64,000 bases of DNA from Bradyrhizobium commune (GCF_015624505.1 NZ_CP061379.1:4216001-4280000); one strand, 5' to 3'. Counted from the stretch's first letter, positions 36,076 to 43,746 are shown. Numbers and translations are program-made. Notes: a model not told the origin generated them from the sequence alone.

Positions 36076-36282
36076 ATGAAAGACAAACGCATCTACGTCG
36101 AGCGGCGCGATGAAGGCGATTACGCTGTTCGTCGAGCCAATTCTGAGCGCGCGAGCGACGTGCTACCCACACAGCGCGAGGCAATAGAACGCGCAAAGGA
36201 GCTTAGTCCAGGCTCTCGGCCTCATGTCGAGCGAGTGCGCAACACCAATATCGGCTCGCCAGACAAGTGGCGTAAGGCCTGA
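36076..36282 (+). CDS. DUF2188 protein
   Basis: 68-residue basic protein made of one DUF2188 domain: YVERRDEGDYAVRRANSERA, then SDVLPTQREAIERAKEL and HVERVRNT. The ATG follows AAGGAG (36065-36070). DUF2188 is a small beta-alpha-beta domain of unknown role, often encoded in mobile or accessory loci. A very similar domain is fused to DUF2442 at 37394-37885, 1.1 kb downstream; the two share most residues but few third-codon bases, so the duplication is old or they came separately. Confidence 0.85.
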   Translation: MKDKRIYVERRDEGDYAVRRANSERASDVLPTQREAIERAKELSPGSRPHVERVRNTNIGSPDKWRKA

Positions 36283-36343
36283 CGCACTCACATATTGATC
36301 GCGGGAGAACAAGCAGGCGGGGGAATTAAAACGGGGCAAGATC

Positions 36344-37129
36344 ATGTCAAGCGACGATTATTTTGTGGACCCGCTTAGCGATTCTGAGGTGCAGGCTTAT
36401 GCCAAACGGGCTCGCATCTTCTTAGGACTGGGCGATGCCAGACGCGTCGACCCGCTGATCTTGGAGGGCGTCGACAAAATTTGGACTGTCCAAGGAGTGA
36501 AGTCATTTCGCCTCGAGGTAGTTGCTGACGAAGCGCTTCCACATGATGTTGGCCTCACAACTTACGATGGAACTAAAATCCTAGTCCAAATACCGCGTCG
36601 CATACGGCACGACGCCTATCTAGGCGATGGCTTCGCTCGATACACCGTTACCCACGAACTCGGACACGCCACTCTCCACCTAAATAAGCTCATGTCCGGA
36701 GCAGCCATGCCGCGCCGCGGATCAGGCAACAAAAGATCCGACTGGATTCCGAAATTTAAATCTGCCGAACGCCAAGCGATGACTTTTGGAGGAGCGTTCC
36801 TCATCAACGACAAAATTGGCCGCGGCCTCACTTCGCCTGAAGCGATATCTATTGAGTTCGGTCTCAGCCTTCAGGCGGCGCATATTTATTTCGAACAGGT
36901 ACAGGAGGAGATTGCTCGTCCTGAAGCTTCTGGTCGCATACGCCAAATGGCCGATCAGGTTCGTGCCGCCCTTGTACCGACATCATCGTCTGTCGCTACC
37001 CCATCATTTCTCAACGAAATCTGTTCGTGTTGTGGCCAACAAAAGCTCTTCCCGGTCGGCAACAAATATATGTGCCAAGGCTGCGACGCAATCTACGATC
37101 GTTTTCAGGACGGCGATCAGGTACAATAG
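36344..37129 (+). CDS. ImmA/IrrE-type zinc peptidase with C-terminal zinc ribbon
   Basis: 261 residues, cytosolic. The peptidase core has HELGH at 104-108 in YTVTHELGHATLHL and a downstream helix with EAISIEFGLSLQAAHIYF that resembles the family's third region. A linker leads to a zinc ribbon: CxxC at 227-230 and CxxC at 244-247. ImmA/IrrE peptidases cleave repressors of mobile elements (ImmA) or stress and toxin-antitoxin regulators; here no adjacent helix-turn-helix partner is seen, which is odd. The gene is AT-richer than its surroundings, suggesting transfer. The substrate could be encoded elsewhere or be a neighbouring protein. Confidence 0.78.
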   Translation: MSSDDYFVDPLSDSEVQAYAKRARIFLGLGDARRVDPLILEGVDKIWTVQGVKSFRLEVVADEALPHDVGLTTYDGTKILVQIPRRIRHDAYLGDGFARYTVTHELGHATLHLNKLMSGAAMPRRGSGNKRSDWIPKFKSAERQAMTFGGAFLINDKIGRGLTSPEAISIEFGLSLQAAHIYFEQVQEEIARPEASGRIRQMADQVRAALVPTSSSVATPSFLNEICSCCGQQKLFPVGNKYMCQGCDAIYDRFQDGDQVQ

Positions 37130-37167
37130 GCCCAGCAAATTGAACCGACTAGGACCTTGAGGGAGAA

Positions 37168-37413
37168 ATGCCAGTTGTCCTACGTCGTGACGGCCTCAAG
37201 TATTTTTTCTATTCAAACGAAGGTCAGCCCCCCGAACTGCCACACGTTCACGTTAGGGGCGGCGGGAAGGATGCAAAGGTTTGGCTTGAGCCCGAGGTGC
37301 TCGTAGAAGACAGTTACGGCTTCAATCCCCGCGAACTTTCTAATATTCTCAGAACCGTCTTGGACAACCGAGAACTCCTCCTAAGAGCATGGAATGACCG
37401 TTTCGGCAACTAA
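37168..37413 (+). CDS. DUF4160 protein
   Basis: 81 residues: PVVLRRDGLKYFFYSNEGQP, ELPHVHVRGGGKDAKVWLEP and FNPRELSNILRTVLDN are the DUF4160 signature. DUF4160 genes are typically paired with DUF2442 genes and are suspected toxin-antitoxin or mobile-element partners, without firm proof. It overlaps the DUF2442 gene by 20 bp, so the two are translated together. AAGCTT-free AT-rich codon use matches the neighbours in this island. Confidence 0.88.
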   Translation: MPVVLRRDGLKYFFYSNEGQPPELPHVHVRGGGKDAKVWLEPEVLVEDSYGFNPRELSNILRTVLDNRELLLRAWNDRFGN

Positions 37414-37885
37414 AGTGTCCTTTGATCAACATACGATGACCGTCGATCTGAGTGACGGTCGAACGTTGCGCGTACCGCTAGCATGGTTTCCGCGTCTACT
37501 TCGTGCGAAGCCCGCTCAACGTGCACAAGTCGAGCTGAGCCGTCTTGGCTTACACTGGGAGCACCTGGACGAAGACATCTCCATATCCGGTCTGCTAGCG
37601 GGCCGAGGCGACATCACGAAACGAACGGATGAGAGCACAAGCAAGCCGCAGACCGAGAGAAAAGCGAAGCAGGTATCAAGCAACAAGCATGTCTACATCG
37701 AACGGCGACCGGAAGGTGATTATGCGGTAAGACGTGCCAATTCGGAACGGGCTAGCGATGTGTTGCCTACTCAACGTCAGGCTATTGAGCGAGCCCGAGA
37801 ACTAAGTCCGGATGGAAGATTGCACGTTGAACGCGTACGTAAGACCTCCGAGGGCACCCCTGATAGGTGGCGCAAGCTTAAGTGA
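37394..37885 (+). CDS. DUF2442-DUF2188 fusion protein
   Basis: 163 residues. Residues 1-75 are DUF2442 (TMTVDLSDGRTLRVPLAWFP, then LHWEHLDEDISISGLL), the usual partner of DUF4160. After a charged linker (75-95) comes a complete DUF2188 domain (YIERRPEGDYAVRRANSERA, SDVLPTQRQAIERARELSP) almost the same as the separate protein at 36076. The ATG at 37394 overlaps the DUF4160 gene; a GTG at 37415 is an alternative. The fusion ties DUF2188 to the DUF4160/DUF2442 pair physically, which argues that all three act together. Confidence 0.85.
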   Translation: MTVSATKVSFDQHTMTVDLSDGRTLRVPLAWFPRLLRAKPAQRAQVELSRLGLHWEHLDEDISISGLLAGRGDITKRTDESTSKPQTERKAKQVSSNKHVYIERRPEGDYAVRRANSERASDVLPTQRQAIERARELSPDGRLHVERVRKTSEGTPDRWRKLK

Positions 37886-38121
37886 AATTCGGGTGCACTT
37901 AACTCTCTGGCCGAGCCTCACCCTCGGAAATTACGGTGCCAACACACTAACTTCCCTCGCTATCGCCGGATCGGCTACTTCGGCTAACTTTCGCATGCGC
38001 CCCCTGATCAAGTGCACACCGCCTTCCTCCGAATTACCTTTGCGGTCGAGCCCTTCCCTCCTAAACTCCCGACCTCACCGGCATGGGTTCCGACGGGCCC
38101 GGTAGAAGCGGAGTTAAAGTT

Positions 38122-38637
38122 ATGCCCAAACCGGAAAGCTTCCCGATCGAGAAGATCTTCGTTCCCACGAAGCAGAAGAAAGCTATCAAGCCCGAGATCG
38201 TCGGGGAGATCGCGGAAAGCATTCTGGACATCGGACAACAGGCCCCCATTTCCGTTCGGCTCGACGGAGACCGGCTCGTTCTGGTCGAGGGATTGCACCG
38301 GCTCGAAGCCTGCAAGGCGCTCGGCGAGACAACCATTACCGGCGTCCTGGTCCGGGCCGAGTTTGCTCAACACAAGCCGCAGCTCGCCGACCGACCCGAA
38401 GTCGAGGCAGAGCGCATCAAGATGGCGAGATTGAAACAGTTGCGCCTGGAGAAGGAAGCCGCGGAGGCATCGACTTCTGCCTTGAAGAGCGTCAACGCAA
38501 CGGAAGCGCTGCGCGCCCGTCCGGCGAAAGGCGCCCGCGACAATCCGAAGGCATCACCGGGCCAGACTGCGAGATCGGCGCCGAAAACATTGTCGGCCTG
38601 GATCACGCAGCAAAAGGGCAGCGGCGGCCGCTATTGA
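38122..38637 (+). CDS. ParB-like nuclease-domain protein
   Basis: 171 residues. The N-terminal 80 residues form a ParB/Srx-type domain: IEKIFVPTKQKKAIKPEIV, IGQQAPISVRLDGDRLVLV, and the phosphate-binding EGLHRLEACKALG (GLHR at 57-60). A basic helical region (100-125) and a Lys/Arg-rich disordered tail follow; no helix-turn-helix of chromosomal ParB is present. CGGAG lies before the ATG at 38122; an ATG 39 bp upstream lacks such a site. Relatives occur on plasmids and islands as CTP-dependent or nuclease-like proteins. Role here unknown. The 236 bp before it hold no gene. Confidence 0.78.
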   Translation: MPKPESFPIEKIFVPTKQKKAIKPEIVGEIAESILDIGQQAPISVRLDGDRLVLVEGLHRLEACKALGETTITGVLVRAEFAQHKPQLADRPEVEAERIKMARLKQLRLEKEAAEASTSALKSVNATEALRARPAKGARDNPKASPGQTARSAPKTLSAWITQQKGSGGRY

Positions 38638-38709
38638 TGGCCGGAATTACGGATTACGGAGACAATGCAGTTAAATGGCTGCGTTCCGCGGCACCGCGCC
38701 AAGCTTTAT

Positions 38710-39480
38710 TCAGCGATCGGCAAAGTCTCTATTGGATGTGAAGATGGTCTTTGCCGCCTTGACCAGAACCCACTGCCCCACCTCCATCTGCTCGAACATC
38801 GAGCTTCGCGTCTCGCCGCGCCTGGGCACGTTGTAGCGGAAACTACCGGAGTGCCTGAACGACAGCTCCGGAGAGAGTTCCTTGCGCACGCGATACTGGA
38901 CATCGGGCGTGACGACGGCAAACAGGATGCAGAGATGCAGCTTCATCTCGAAGTCAGCCGGCGTGCTCATGGTCTGCAACGACAGTTCCACCCCGTCATC
39001 GGGATCGGGTGAGGCATCCGGCGTCACCAGATGAACCGATTTGACGATCGTCTCTCGGGGGGCGATGGTGAACGGCTTGATGTCGTAGGCCGCCGAGCTT
39101 GCTGTGCCACCGTGCTCGCAGCTGACCTTCTCATCGGGGGCCGCCCCGGGAAAATTGCGGTTGATATACAGGCTTATCGCCGTAATCGCCGCACTGCGAT
39201 TGCCCGCATTCGAGAAGGTCATGTCGTGCTTGGCCAGCAGCTTGACCTTATCCGCCAGCGGTTCGTGCCACATCATCGGATGGTGCGCGACCACGACGCG
39301 AACGTCGTCGAGTTCGCGGAACGAGCTCAGGTAGGTTGTCGTCGCCGACATCAGGAAGGCGGCCGTCGAGGTGGATACGACCAAAACGTCCTTGAGCGGA
39401 AAGCCGCCCTTGCCGCCGCTTCGACGCGCTTCGTCGCGCCGCTTGTTCTCCTCGAAAACCTGCCATGGTTCCCGCGCCAC
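38710..39480 (-). CDS. Membrane-anchored protein of unknown function
   Basis: 256 residues with one membrane span at about 31-52 (VLVVSTSTAAFLMSATTTYL) after a charged, Arg/Lys-rich cytosolic tail. The rest is predicted to be beta-rich: FSNAGNRSAAITAISLYI near 90-107 recalls Ig-like or DUF modules with an N-x-G-N-R turn, and FTIAPRETIVKSVHLV and PADFEMKLHLCILFAV follow. No enzyme motif. No signal in the neighbourhood tells its job. Confidence 0.68.
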   Translation of the reverse strand: MAREPWQVFEENKRRDEARRSGGKGGFPLKDVLVVSTSTAAFLMSATTTYLSSFRELDDVRVVVAHHPMMWHEPLADKVKLLAKHDMTFSNAGNRSAAITAISLYINRNFPGAAPDEKVSCEHGGTASSAAYDIKPFTIAPRETIVKSVHLVTPDASPDPDDGVELSLQTMSTPADFEMKLHLCILFAVVTPDVQYRVRKELSPELSFRHSGSFRYNVPRRGETRSSMFEQMEVGQWVLVKAAKTIFTSNRDFADR

Positions 39481-39570
39481 TCCGCCACCCCCACCTATTT
39501 GCTCGCAGCGTGATCCGCGCTCCAGCCGAGTGTCAAGGGATGAAAGAGCTAGCCTTGCCGCGGCGCCAAC

Positions 39571-39600
39571 GCGAATGAAGCGGCAGTTTCGGCGCCTTGC
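39571..39600 (+). repeat. Short dispersed repeat, copy 1 (atgaagcggcagtttc)
   Basis: GCGAATGAAGCGGCAGTTTC is shared, with small changes, with 40334-40360 and 41604-41628. All copies lie outside or between genes in the 39.5-41.7 kb region. Not a gene: the apparent peptides start MKRQF but end soon and differ. Confidence 0.6.
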
Positions 39601-39634
39601 GACGCATCACGACAATCAAATGACGTCGGTACGT

Positions 39635-40015
39635 TCACTCTATTCCGAGCAACGCAGCCAACCGTTCGCGGACCTCGGTGAGCAGCGCGTCGGGCGCCCG
39701 TCCGGCGGGCATGATCGGTCGTTTCTCCCAGGAAATGCTCCGGGGCTGGTCTGCAAGCACGACGCCACGAACGCTTGCGCCCTCGGGCAGGACGGCTTCG
39801 AATGGATAGCCGCGGACGCGACTGGTGATCGGGCAGATCACGCACAGGCCGGCGACCGCATTGTAGCTCCGCGGCGACACGACGATGGCGGGTCGCCGGC
39901 CGCTCTGTTCGTGTCCGAGCGTCGGATCCAGATCGATCCAGATGACGTCCCCGGCCTCGGGACAATAGTCACCAGGCTTCGCTGCCAACGGCCGGCCCCC
40001 AATCGGTCTCGTCAT
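39635..40015 (-). CDS. MazF/PemK-type toxin (mRNA endoribonuclease)
   Basis: 126 residues with the toxin core: AGDVIWIDLDPTLGHEQSGRRPAIV, ICPITSRVRGYPF and VLADQPRSISWEKR, the latter holding the catalytic Arg/Thr-Ser face of the family. Members cut mRNA at short motifs when the antitoxin is lost. The N-terminus from the ATG at 40015 is longer than usual and overlaps the antitoxin gene by 47 bp; a TTG downstream would give the standard length. Confidence 0.88.
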   Translation of the reverse strand: MTRPIGGRPLAAKPGDYCPEAGDVIWIDLDPTLGHEQSGRRPAIVVSPRSYNAVAGLCVICPITSRVRGYPFEAVLPEGASVRGVVLADQPRSISWEKRPIMPAGRAPDALLTEVRERLAALLGIE

Positions 40016-40223
40016 GACGGTTGGCCGGCGTGATCCCCGCGACCAGATCGTCCAGCGCATAGCGACGCTTGCGCCGCTGCGGCCGCGCGATCTCGATGAC
40101 CAGCTTGCCGTCGCTCACGGTCATCTCCGCGGCCTTGCCGTCGCGGGCCCCGATCTCGTCGGCGAACGCTTTCGGCACGCGCAGCGCAAGGCTGTTGCCC
40201 CATTTCTGAAATGCGACCTTCAT
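39969..40223 (-). CDS. MazE/AbrB-type antitoxin
   Basis: 84 residues with an N-terminal swapped-hairpin DNA-binding domain (VAFQKWGNSLALRVPKAFAD, MTVSDGKLVIEI) and a C-terminal tail (YALDDLVAGITP) that would bind the toxin. It lies directly upstream of the MazF gene and probably represses the shared promoter. The start is the ATG at 40223; frames further upstream are not supported. Confidence 0.9.
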   Translation of the reverse strand: MKVAFQKWGNSLALRVPKAFADEIGARDGKAAEMTVSDGKLVIEIARPQRRKRRYALDDLVAGITPANRHDETDWGPAVGSEAW

Positions 40224-40333
40224 CCGCGACCTCCGCCATTGATGATACAATGTAGATACATCGCTGGCACGCGTCAATGGATGGAATCACGACGACAGTC
40301 TACGGCAGGTTCCCGAGATCGCCTGCGCGCCCC

Positions 40334-40360
40334 GAACGCGATGAAGCGGCAGTTTCAGCG
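40334..40360 (+). repeat. Short dispersed repeat, copy 2
   Basis: AACGCGATGAAGCGGCAGTTTCAGCG is closely related to copies 1 and 3. It lies upstream of the MazE gene and 31 bp before a palindromic repeat, as copy 3 does 4 bp before another. Confidence 0.6.
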
Positions 40361-40390
40361 GCTAGCGGCGGATGACGGAAGCGAGCTCTT

Positions 40391-40469
40391 AGCCCGGATG
40401 GAGCGAAGCGAAATCCGGGACCCCTGCATTCTGGTAACATCCCGGATTGCGCTTTGCTCCATCCGGGCT
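40391..40469. repeat. Long palindromic repeat, copy 1 (agcccggatggagcg)
   Basis: The left arm AGCCCGGATGGAGCGAAGCG and its inverted right arm (CGCTTTGCTCCATCCGGGCT) form a hairpin of about 30 bp with a variable centre. Copies at 41632 and 62781 match it closely. Such elements are abundant in Bradyrhizobium and close relatives; the same region can be wrongly read as a peptide (MERSEIRDP). Confidence 0.9.
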
Positions 40470-40480
40470 GCAGGCAGCCG

Positions 40481-41482
40481 TCAGACCGTAGCTTCCGTTT
40501 CTGGCGCCGAAGCTTTTGCGCCGTCCCCGGAGCTTTGGGTCCGGCTTCGGGCCGAAAAAATGTCGTGCACGAGCCCCAGCTTGCCGAGCCCGAGAATGAT
40601 CAGGCCGTTGACATCGATCTCGTACCAGGCGTGCGAAATGTAGGCGTCGCGCGGAAACCGGTGATGGTTGTTGTGCAGGCCCTCGCCGAAGGTGAGGATC
40701 GTGGTCACGAGCTCGTTGGTCGTGCCGTCATTGCTGTCGAAGCGGCGGTAGCCCCAGCGACCGTCGCTGTGGCAGACCGAGTTCACCAGCGAGGTCGCCA
40801 TGGTCATGATGTAGCTGCGGAACAGGCCGGAGAACAGGATGCAGCCGATCATCGTGTGCACGCCGCCAAAGGCGTAGCCGATCGCGCCCGGAATGATCAC
40901 CGCCGAGAGCGCGTACCAGTACCAGCGCGTCCGGGTGAAGTACATGGAGATCGGGTCGGCCAGAATATCCCGGGCGTAGTATTCGCCATCGGTGGTCGCC
41001 TGGTCCCACACCCAGCCGCCCTGCGCATGCATCATTCCCTTGGCGAAGCTGGCAAAGCGGTTGCCGGCGCCGTCATAATAAGGGCTGTGGACGTCGCCGG
41101 GCTTGTCGGAGTGAAGATGGTGGCGGCGATGGTTGCTCACCCACTTCAAAATCGAGCCCTGCACCGCCAGCGTGGCGATCGCGGCGAAGATCGTCCGCAT
41201 CACCGGACCGCAGCGGAAGCTGCGATGCACGAAATAGCGATGCATGAAGCCGATCCCGACCGTGGTCAGCAAAAACATGCCGACGAAGACCGCAACCTCG
41301 ACCCGGCCGATGCCTTGCCAGAAGGCCCAGATCAGCGCCGCGATCGAGCCGCCGATCATGAAGCCGAACGCGATATAGGAATCGAGAAATTTGGCGTCGA
41401 CCACCGGGCCTTCAAGCAGCACGCCCGGCGGCATTTTCCGGTCCGCACCTTCGTCCGACGCCACGCCCTGCACTACGGTCAT
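40481..41482 (-). CDS. Fatty acid (acyl-CoA) desaturase
   Basis: 333-residue integral membrane di-iron enzyme that introduces a double bond into acyl chains, probably at the delta-9 position, to adjust membrane fluidity. The three His boxes are clear: HRYFVH (81-86), HRRHH (118-122) and HNNHH (270-274). Four membrane spans are predicted in two pairs (about 35-80 and 183-230), with the boxes on the cytosolic side. The last 25 residues are a disordered Ala/Ser-rich tail. It is bracketed by palindromic repeat copies 1 and 2. Confidence 0.92.
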   Translation of the reverse strand: MTVVQGVASDEGADRKMPPGVLLEGPVVDAKFLDSYIAFGFMIGGSIAALIWAFWQGIGRVEVAVFVGMFLLTTVGIGFMHRYFVHRSFRCGPVMRTIFAAIATLAVQGSILKWVSNHRRHHLHSDKPGDVHSPYYDGAGNRFASFAKGMMHAQGGWVWDQATTDGEYYARDILADPISMYFTRTRWYWYALSAVIIPGAIGYAFGGVHTMIGCILFSGLFRSYIMTMATSLVNSVCHSDGRWGYRRFDSNDGTTNELVTTILTFGEGLHNNHHRFPRDAYISHAWYEIDVNGLIILGLGKLGLVHDIFSARSRTQSSGDGAKASAPETEATV

Positions 41483-41603
41483 TCCAACTGGTCCATTTAC
41501 GCAAAATTAACCCTTCTGCAGCGCAACGTACAGATGTGGGCGATTTTGAGCAAGGACCGGGAGGCACTGCGGCGATCACCTCGTCGCAAGCAACATTTCA
41601 GGG

Positions 41604-41628
41604 TTAACGCGATGAAGCGGCGATTTCA
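41604..41628 (+). repeat. Short dispersed repeat, copy 3
   Basis: AACGCGATGAAGCGGCGATTTCAG, with two changes to copies 1 and 2, followed four bases later by palindromic repeat copy 2. Confidence 0.55.
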
Positions 41629-41631
41629 GTG

Positions 41632-41717
41632 CGTAGCCCGGATGGAGCGAAGCGAAATCCGGGACCGCTGTGTCTCGTGGCAACATTCCCGGATTGCGCT
41701 TCGCTCCATCCGGGCTA
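41632..41717. repeat. Long palindromic repeat, copy 2
   Basis: GTAGCCCGGATGGAGCGAAG at the left and its inverted copy ending GGGCTAC at the right, 86 bp in all. It ends about 27 bp before the end of a small minus-strand gene. Confidence 0.9.
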
Positions 41718-41743
41718 CAGGCCCCAATCAGTTCCGGCGGCCT

Positions 41744-42019
41744 TCACCACCAATACGGCCAGCGCCACCCCTCATAGCGGACCCACGACGACACCAGCGG
41801 CGGGCCATAGGGATCGACCCGGTCGTCCTCGGGGCGGTAACGATAGCGTGGGACGACATTATAGTCCCACGGCGTCGGCCTGATCACGGGGACATCCACC
41901 CTCAGCCGGGATTCAGGAACGATATGCGCCTTCCGCGTCCGGGCTTCAGCGCTGCACGTCCCGAGGTTGCCCAGCACCAGGGCGGTTCCGAGCGCGCACG
42001 CGACGGTTATGATCTTCAT
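41744..42019 (-). CDS. Small secreted protein, Arg/Tyr/Trp-rich
   Basis: 91 residues from the ATG at 42019, with AAGGAG at good distance on the coding strand. Signal peptide (1-25, ending TCSAEA) and then a short basic mature part rich in Pro, Arg, Tyr and Trp (PTPWDYNVVPRYRYRPEDD, VSSWVRYEGWRWPYWW). The Trp/Tyr tail suggests contact with membrane or polysaccharide. No family recognised. Confidence 0.72.
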   Translation of the reverse strand: MKIITVACALGTALVLGNLGTCSAEARTRKAHIVPESRLRVDVPVIRPTPWDYNVVPRYRYRPEDDRVDPYGPPLVSSWVRYEGWRWPYWW

Positions 42020-42100
42020 GCGTTGGTCTCCTTGCCAAGAGAGTGCAAAAGGACTCTCACCAAGGCAAGCGAATTCGCGCTCTCGTTTTCCGCTGATCTT

Positions 42101-42192
42101 GTAGGGTGGGCAAAGCGAAATGTGCCCACCATCAGTGTCGCAATCGTCGAGAAATGGTGGGCACGGCGCAAGTGCGCCTTTGCCCACCCTAC
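42101..42192. repeat. Long palindromic repeat, second family (gtagggtgggcaaag)
   Basis: GTAGGGTGGGCAAAGCG (42101-42117) pairs with CGCCTTTGCCCACCCTAC (42175-42192), and GTGCCCACC (42122-42130) with GGTGGGCAC (42156-42164) inside it, giving a long two-step hairpin. Only one copy is visible. It fills the gap between the FkbM gene and the small secreted protein gene. Confidence 0.88.
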
Positions 42193-42210
42193 GCAGCTGA
42201 TCCGTTTTCG

Positions 42211-43032
42211 TCACGCCGCGTGCGGCTGGCCGGCATCCTGCGGTGCGCTGATCTCCTTCCAGCCCGCATCGCTCTGATGGACGGCGAGGACGTTGATGCC
42301 GAGCACCATGGACTGATAGCCATGGTCCTCGAGCCAATGCGCAAGCTTCCTGTCATCGGTCTTGATCTTTTCGATCAACAGGATCGGGCGGTGTTTCTTG
42401 ATCGTCTTTCGCGCGCCGCTGAGGGCCTCGAGCTCCATGCCCTCGATGTCGATCTTGATGAAATCGACGCGCGGCAGATTGAGCTCGTCCAGGGTCATTT
42501 TCCGGATCTGGACGGTGTTTTCCGTGTAGCTGATCGATTGGCCGATGAATTCGTTGCCCGGGCGCGGCCGCAGTTCCAGGCTGCCGAAGCTCGACGGCGC
42601 AAAATAATTCGGATTTGGAATTTGCATGGTGCCGGATTCGGAGGACACCGCCGCATGCACCGCCATCGCATTGAAGCAGTTGTTGATGGCGATGTTGCCG
42701 GCGAGCGCATAGTAGATCCGTTCCTGGGCCTCGATCGCGATCACCGAACCCCAGCCCGTCATCACTGATGCCCATTCGATCGTGTGCACACCGATATTGG
42801 CGCCACAGTCGATCGCGATCACGCCGTCGCCGTGGTGCCGCCGCCGCAACTCCAGCAGTTCGAGCGCGATCTTGACTTCGGTCGGATCGAACGCGGCCTT
42901 TTCGAGGATCTGAAACCCGACGCCATAGCCGCGGTCAGGACCGACCATGCAATAGTCGAAGCGATTGACGATCATCGTTCCGTGGTTGGACGCGGCCAGG
43001 ACAAAGGCCAGCTTTTGCCCCGCGATCGGCAT
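42211..43032 (-). CDS. FkbM-family SAM methyltransferase
   Basis: 273 residues. The SAM-binding motif I is AIDCGANIGVHTIEWA (72-87), with acidic motif II VIAIEAQERIYYALAGN and motif IV VDFIKIDIEGMELEAL. FkbM enzymes methylate hydroxyls of sugars, polyketides or lipids; in rhizobia many modify surface polysaccharides. The target is not shown by the context. The N-terminal 60 residues are an uncommon extension. A long palindrome lies right after its stop codon. Confidence 0.82.
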   Translation of the reverse strand: MPIAGQKLAFVLAASNHGTMIVNRFDYCMVGPDRGYGVGFQILEKAAFDPTEVKIALELLELRRRHHGDGVIAIDCGANIGVHTIEWASVMTGWGSVIAIEAQERIYYALAGNIAINNCFNAMAVHAAVSSESGTMQIPNPNYFAPSSFGSLELRPRPGNEFIGQSISYTENTVQIRKMTLDELNLPRVDFIKIDIEGMELEALSGARKTIKKHRPILLIEKIKTDDRKLAHWLEDHGYQSMVLGINVLAVHQSDAGWKEISAPQDAGQPHAA

Positions 43033-43242
43033 GGTGGAATCTCCTCTCAGCCAGAGTGAGATGCCACTATCGCAATGTGCGCTTATGCGAAGCTTGTCCC
43101 GGCATCAGCCTCCAACCGCCGCCTCTGCCGACGATGCCATCATGCTCCTGTTTTGCCCGACGGAGCAACCATTATTCGATATTCCCGAACCGGCAAGAAT
43201 CCGCAGCGATTTCTACTGTGCATGGGGTTGTTTTCGACTTTT

Positions 43243-43641
43243 TTATCGGACCAGTGCGTCATACCCCTCCCGGCTGAATGCCAGCAGACAAAACCCGTGC
43301 CCGAACGGATCGGCCAGCATCGCGATCCGGCCATAAGGCGCATCGCGCGCCGGCGCTTCCAGCACCGCGCCGGCGCGAAGCGCGCGTTCGACGGCGGCAT
43401 CGACATCGTCGACGACGACGTCGAGATGCAGCGGCGTCCAGTGGCGGTCGTAGCGGCGGGGATCGTTGCCGGCACCTAATGTGCCGGCCTGCTTGGTCAG
43501 GAGATAGACCGGCGCCGGCCAACCCAGCAGCTCGACGACGTCGGTGCCGAAGCGGCGGCCGACCGTGAGCCCGAAGGCTGCGCCATAGAAGCGCGTGGCC
43601 GCCTCCACGTCGGGGACATCGACGTTGAGCAGGACTGTCAT
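43243..43641 (-). CDS. VOC-family (glyoxalase/dioxygenase-like) protein
   Basis: 132 residues in the beta-alpha-beta-beta-beta layout of the vicinal oxygen chelate superfamily: LLNVDVPDVEAATRFYGAAF, WTPLHLDVVVDDVDAAVERAL and MLADPFGHGFCLLAF. Metal ligands are likely the His in PLHLDVV and a late Glu/His position, so it may be a glyoxalase I-like or binding protein. Substrate unknown. The 210 bp between it and the FkbM gene hold no gene. Confidence 0.8.
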   Translation of the reverse strand: MTVLLNVDVPDVEAATRFYGAAFGLTVGRRFGTDVVELLGWPAPVYLLTKQAGTLGAGNDPRRYDRHWTPLHLDVVVDDVDAAVERALRAGAVLEAPARDAPYGRIAMLADPFGHGFCLLAFSREGYDALVR

Positions 43642-43746
43642 GAATGCTTCTCGTCGCGGAACCGCAGCAAGTCTAGCATTCGTGTGCTAAGCTGTCCGCC
43701 AATCACCGGTCAGCCCAAGGGGCCATCGGCATGAAGGAGCAAGCGC

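Noticed and set aside
40454..42277. 607-codon plus-strand frame across the desaturase and repeat region
   Set aside because: Antisense to the desaturase and reading through two palindromic repeats (peptide MERSEIRDP), a known artefact of this repeat.
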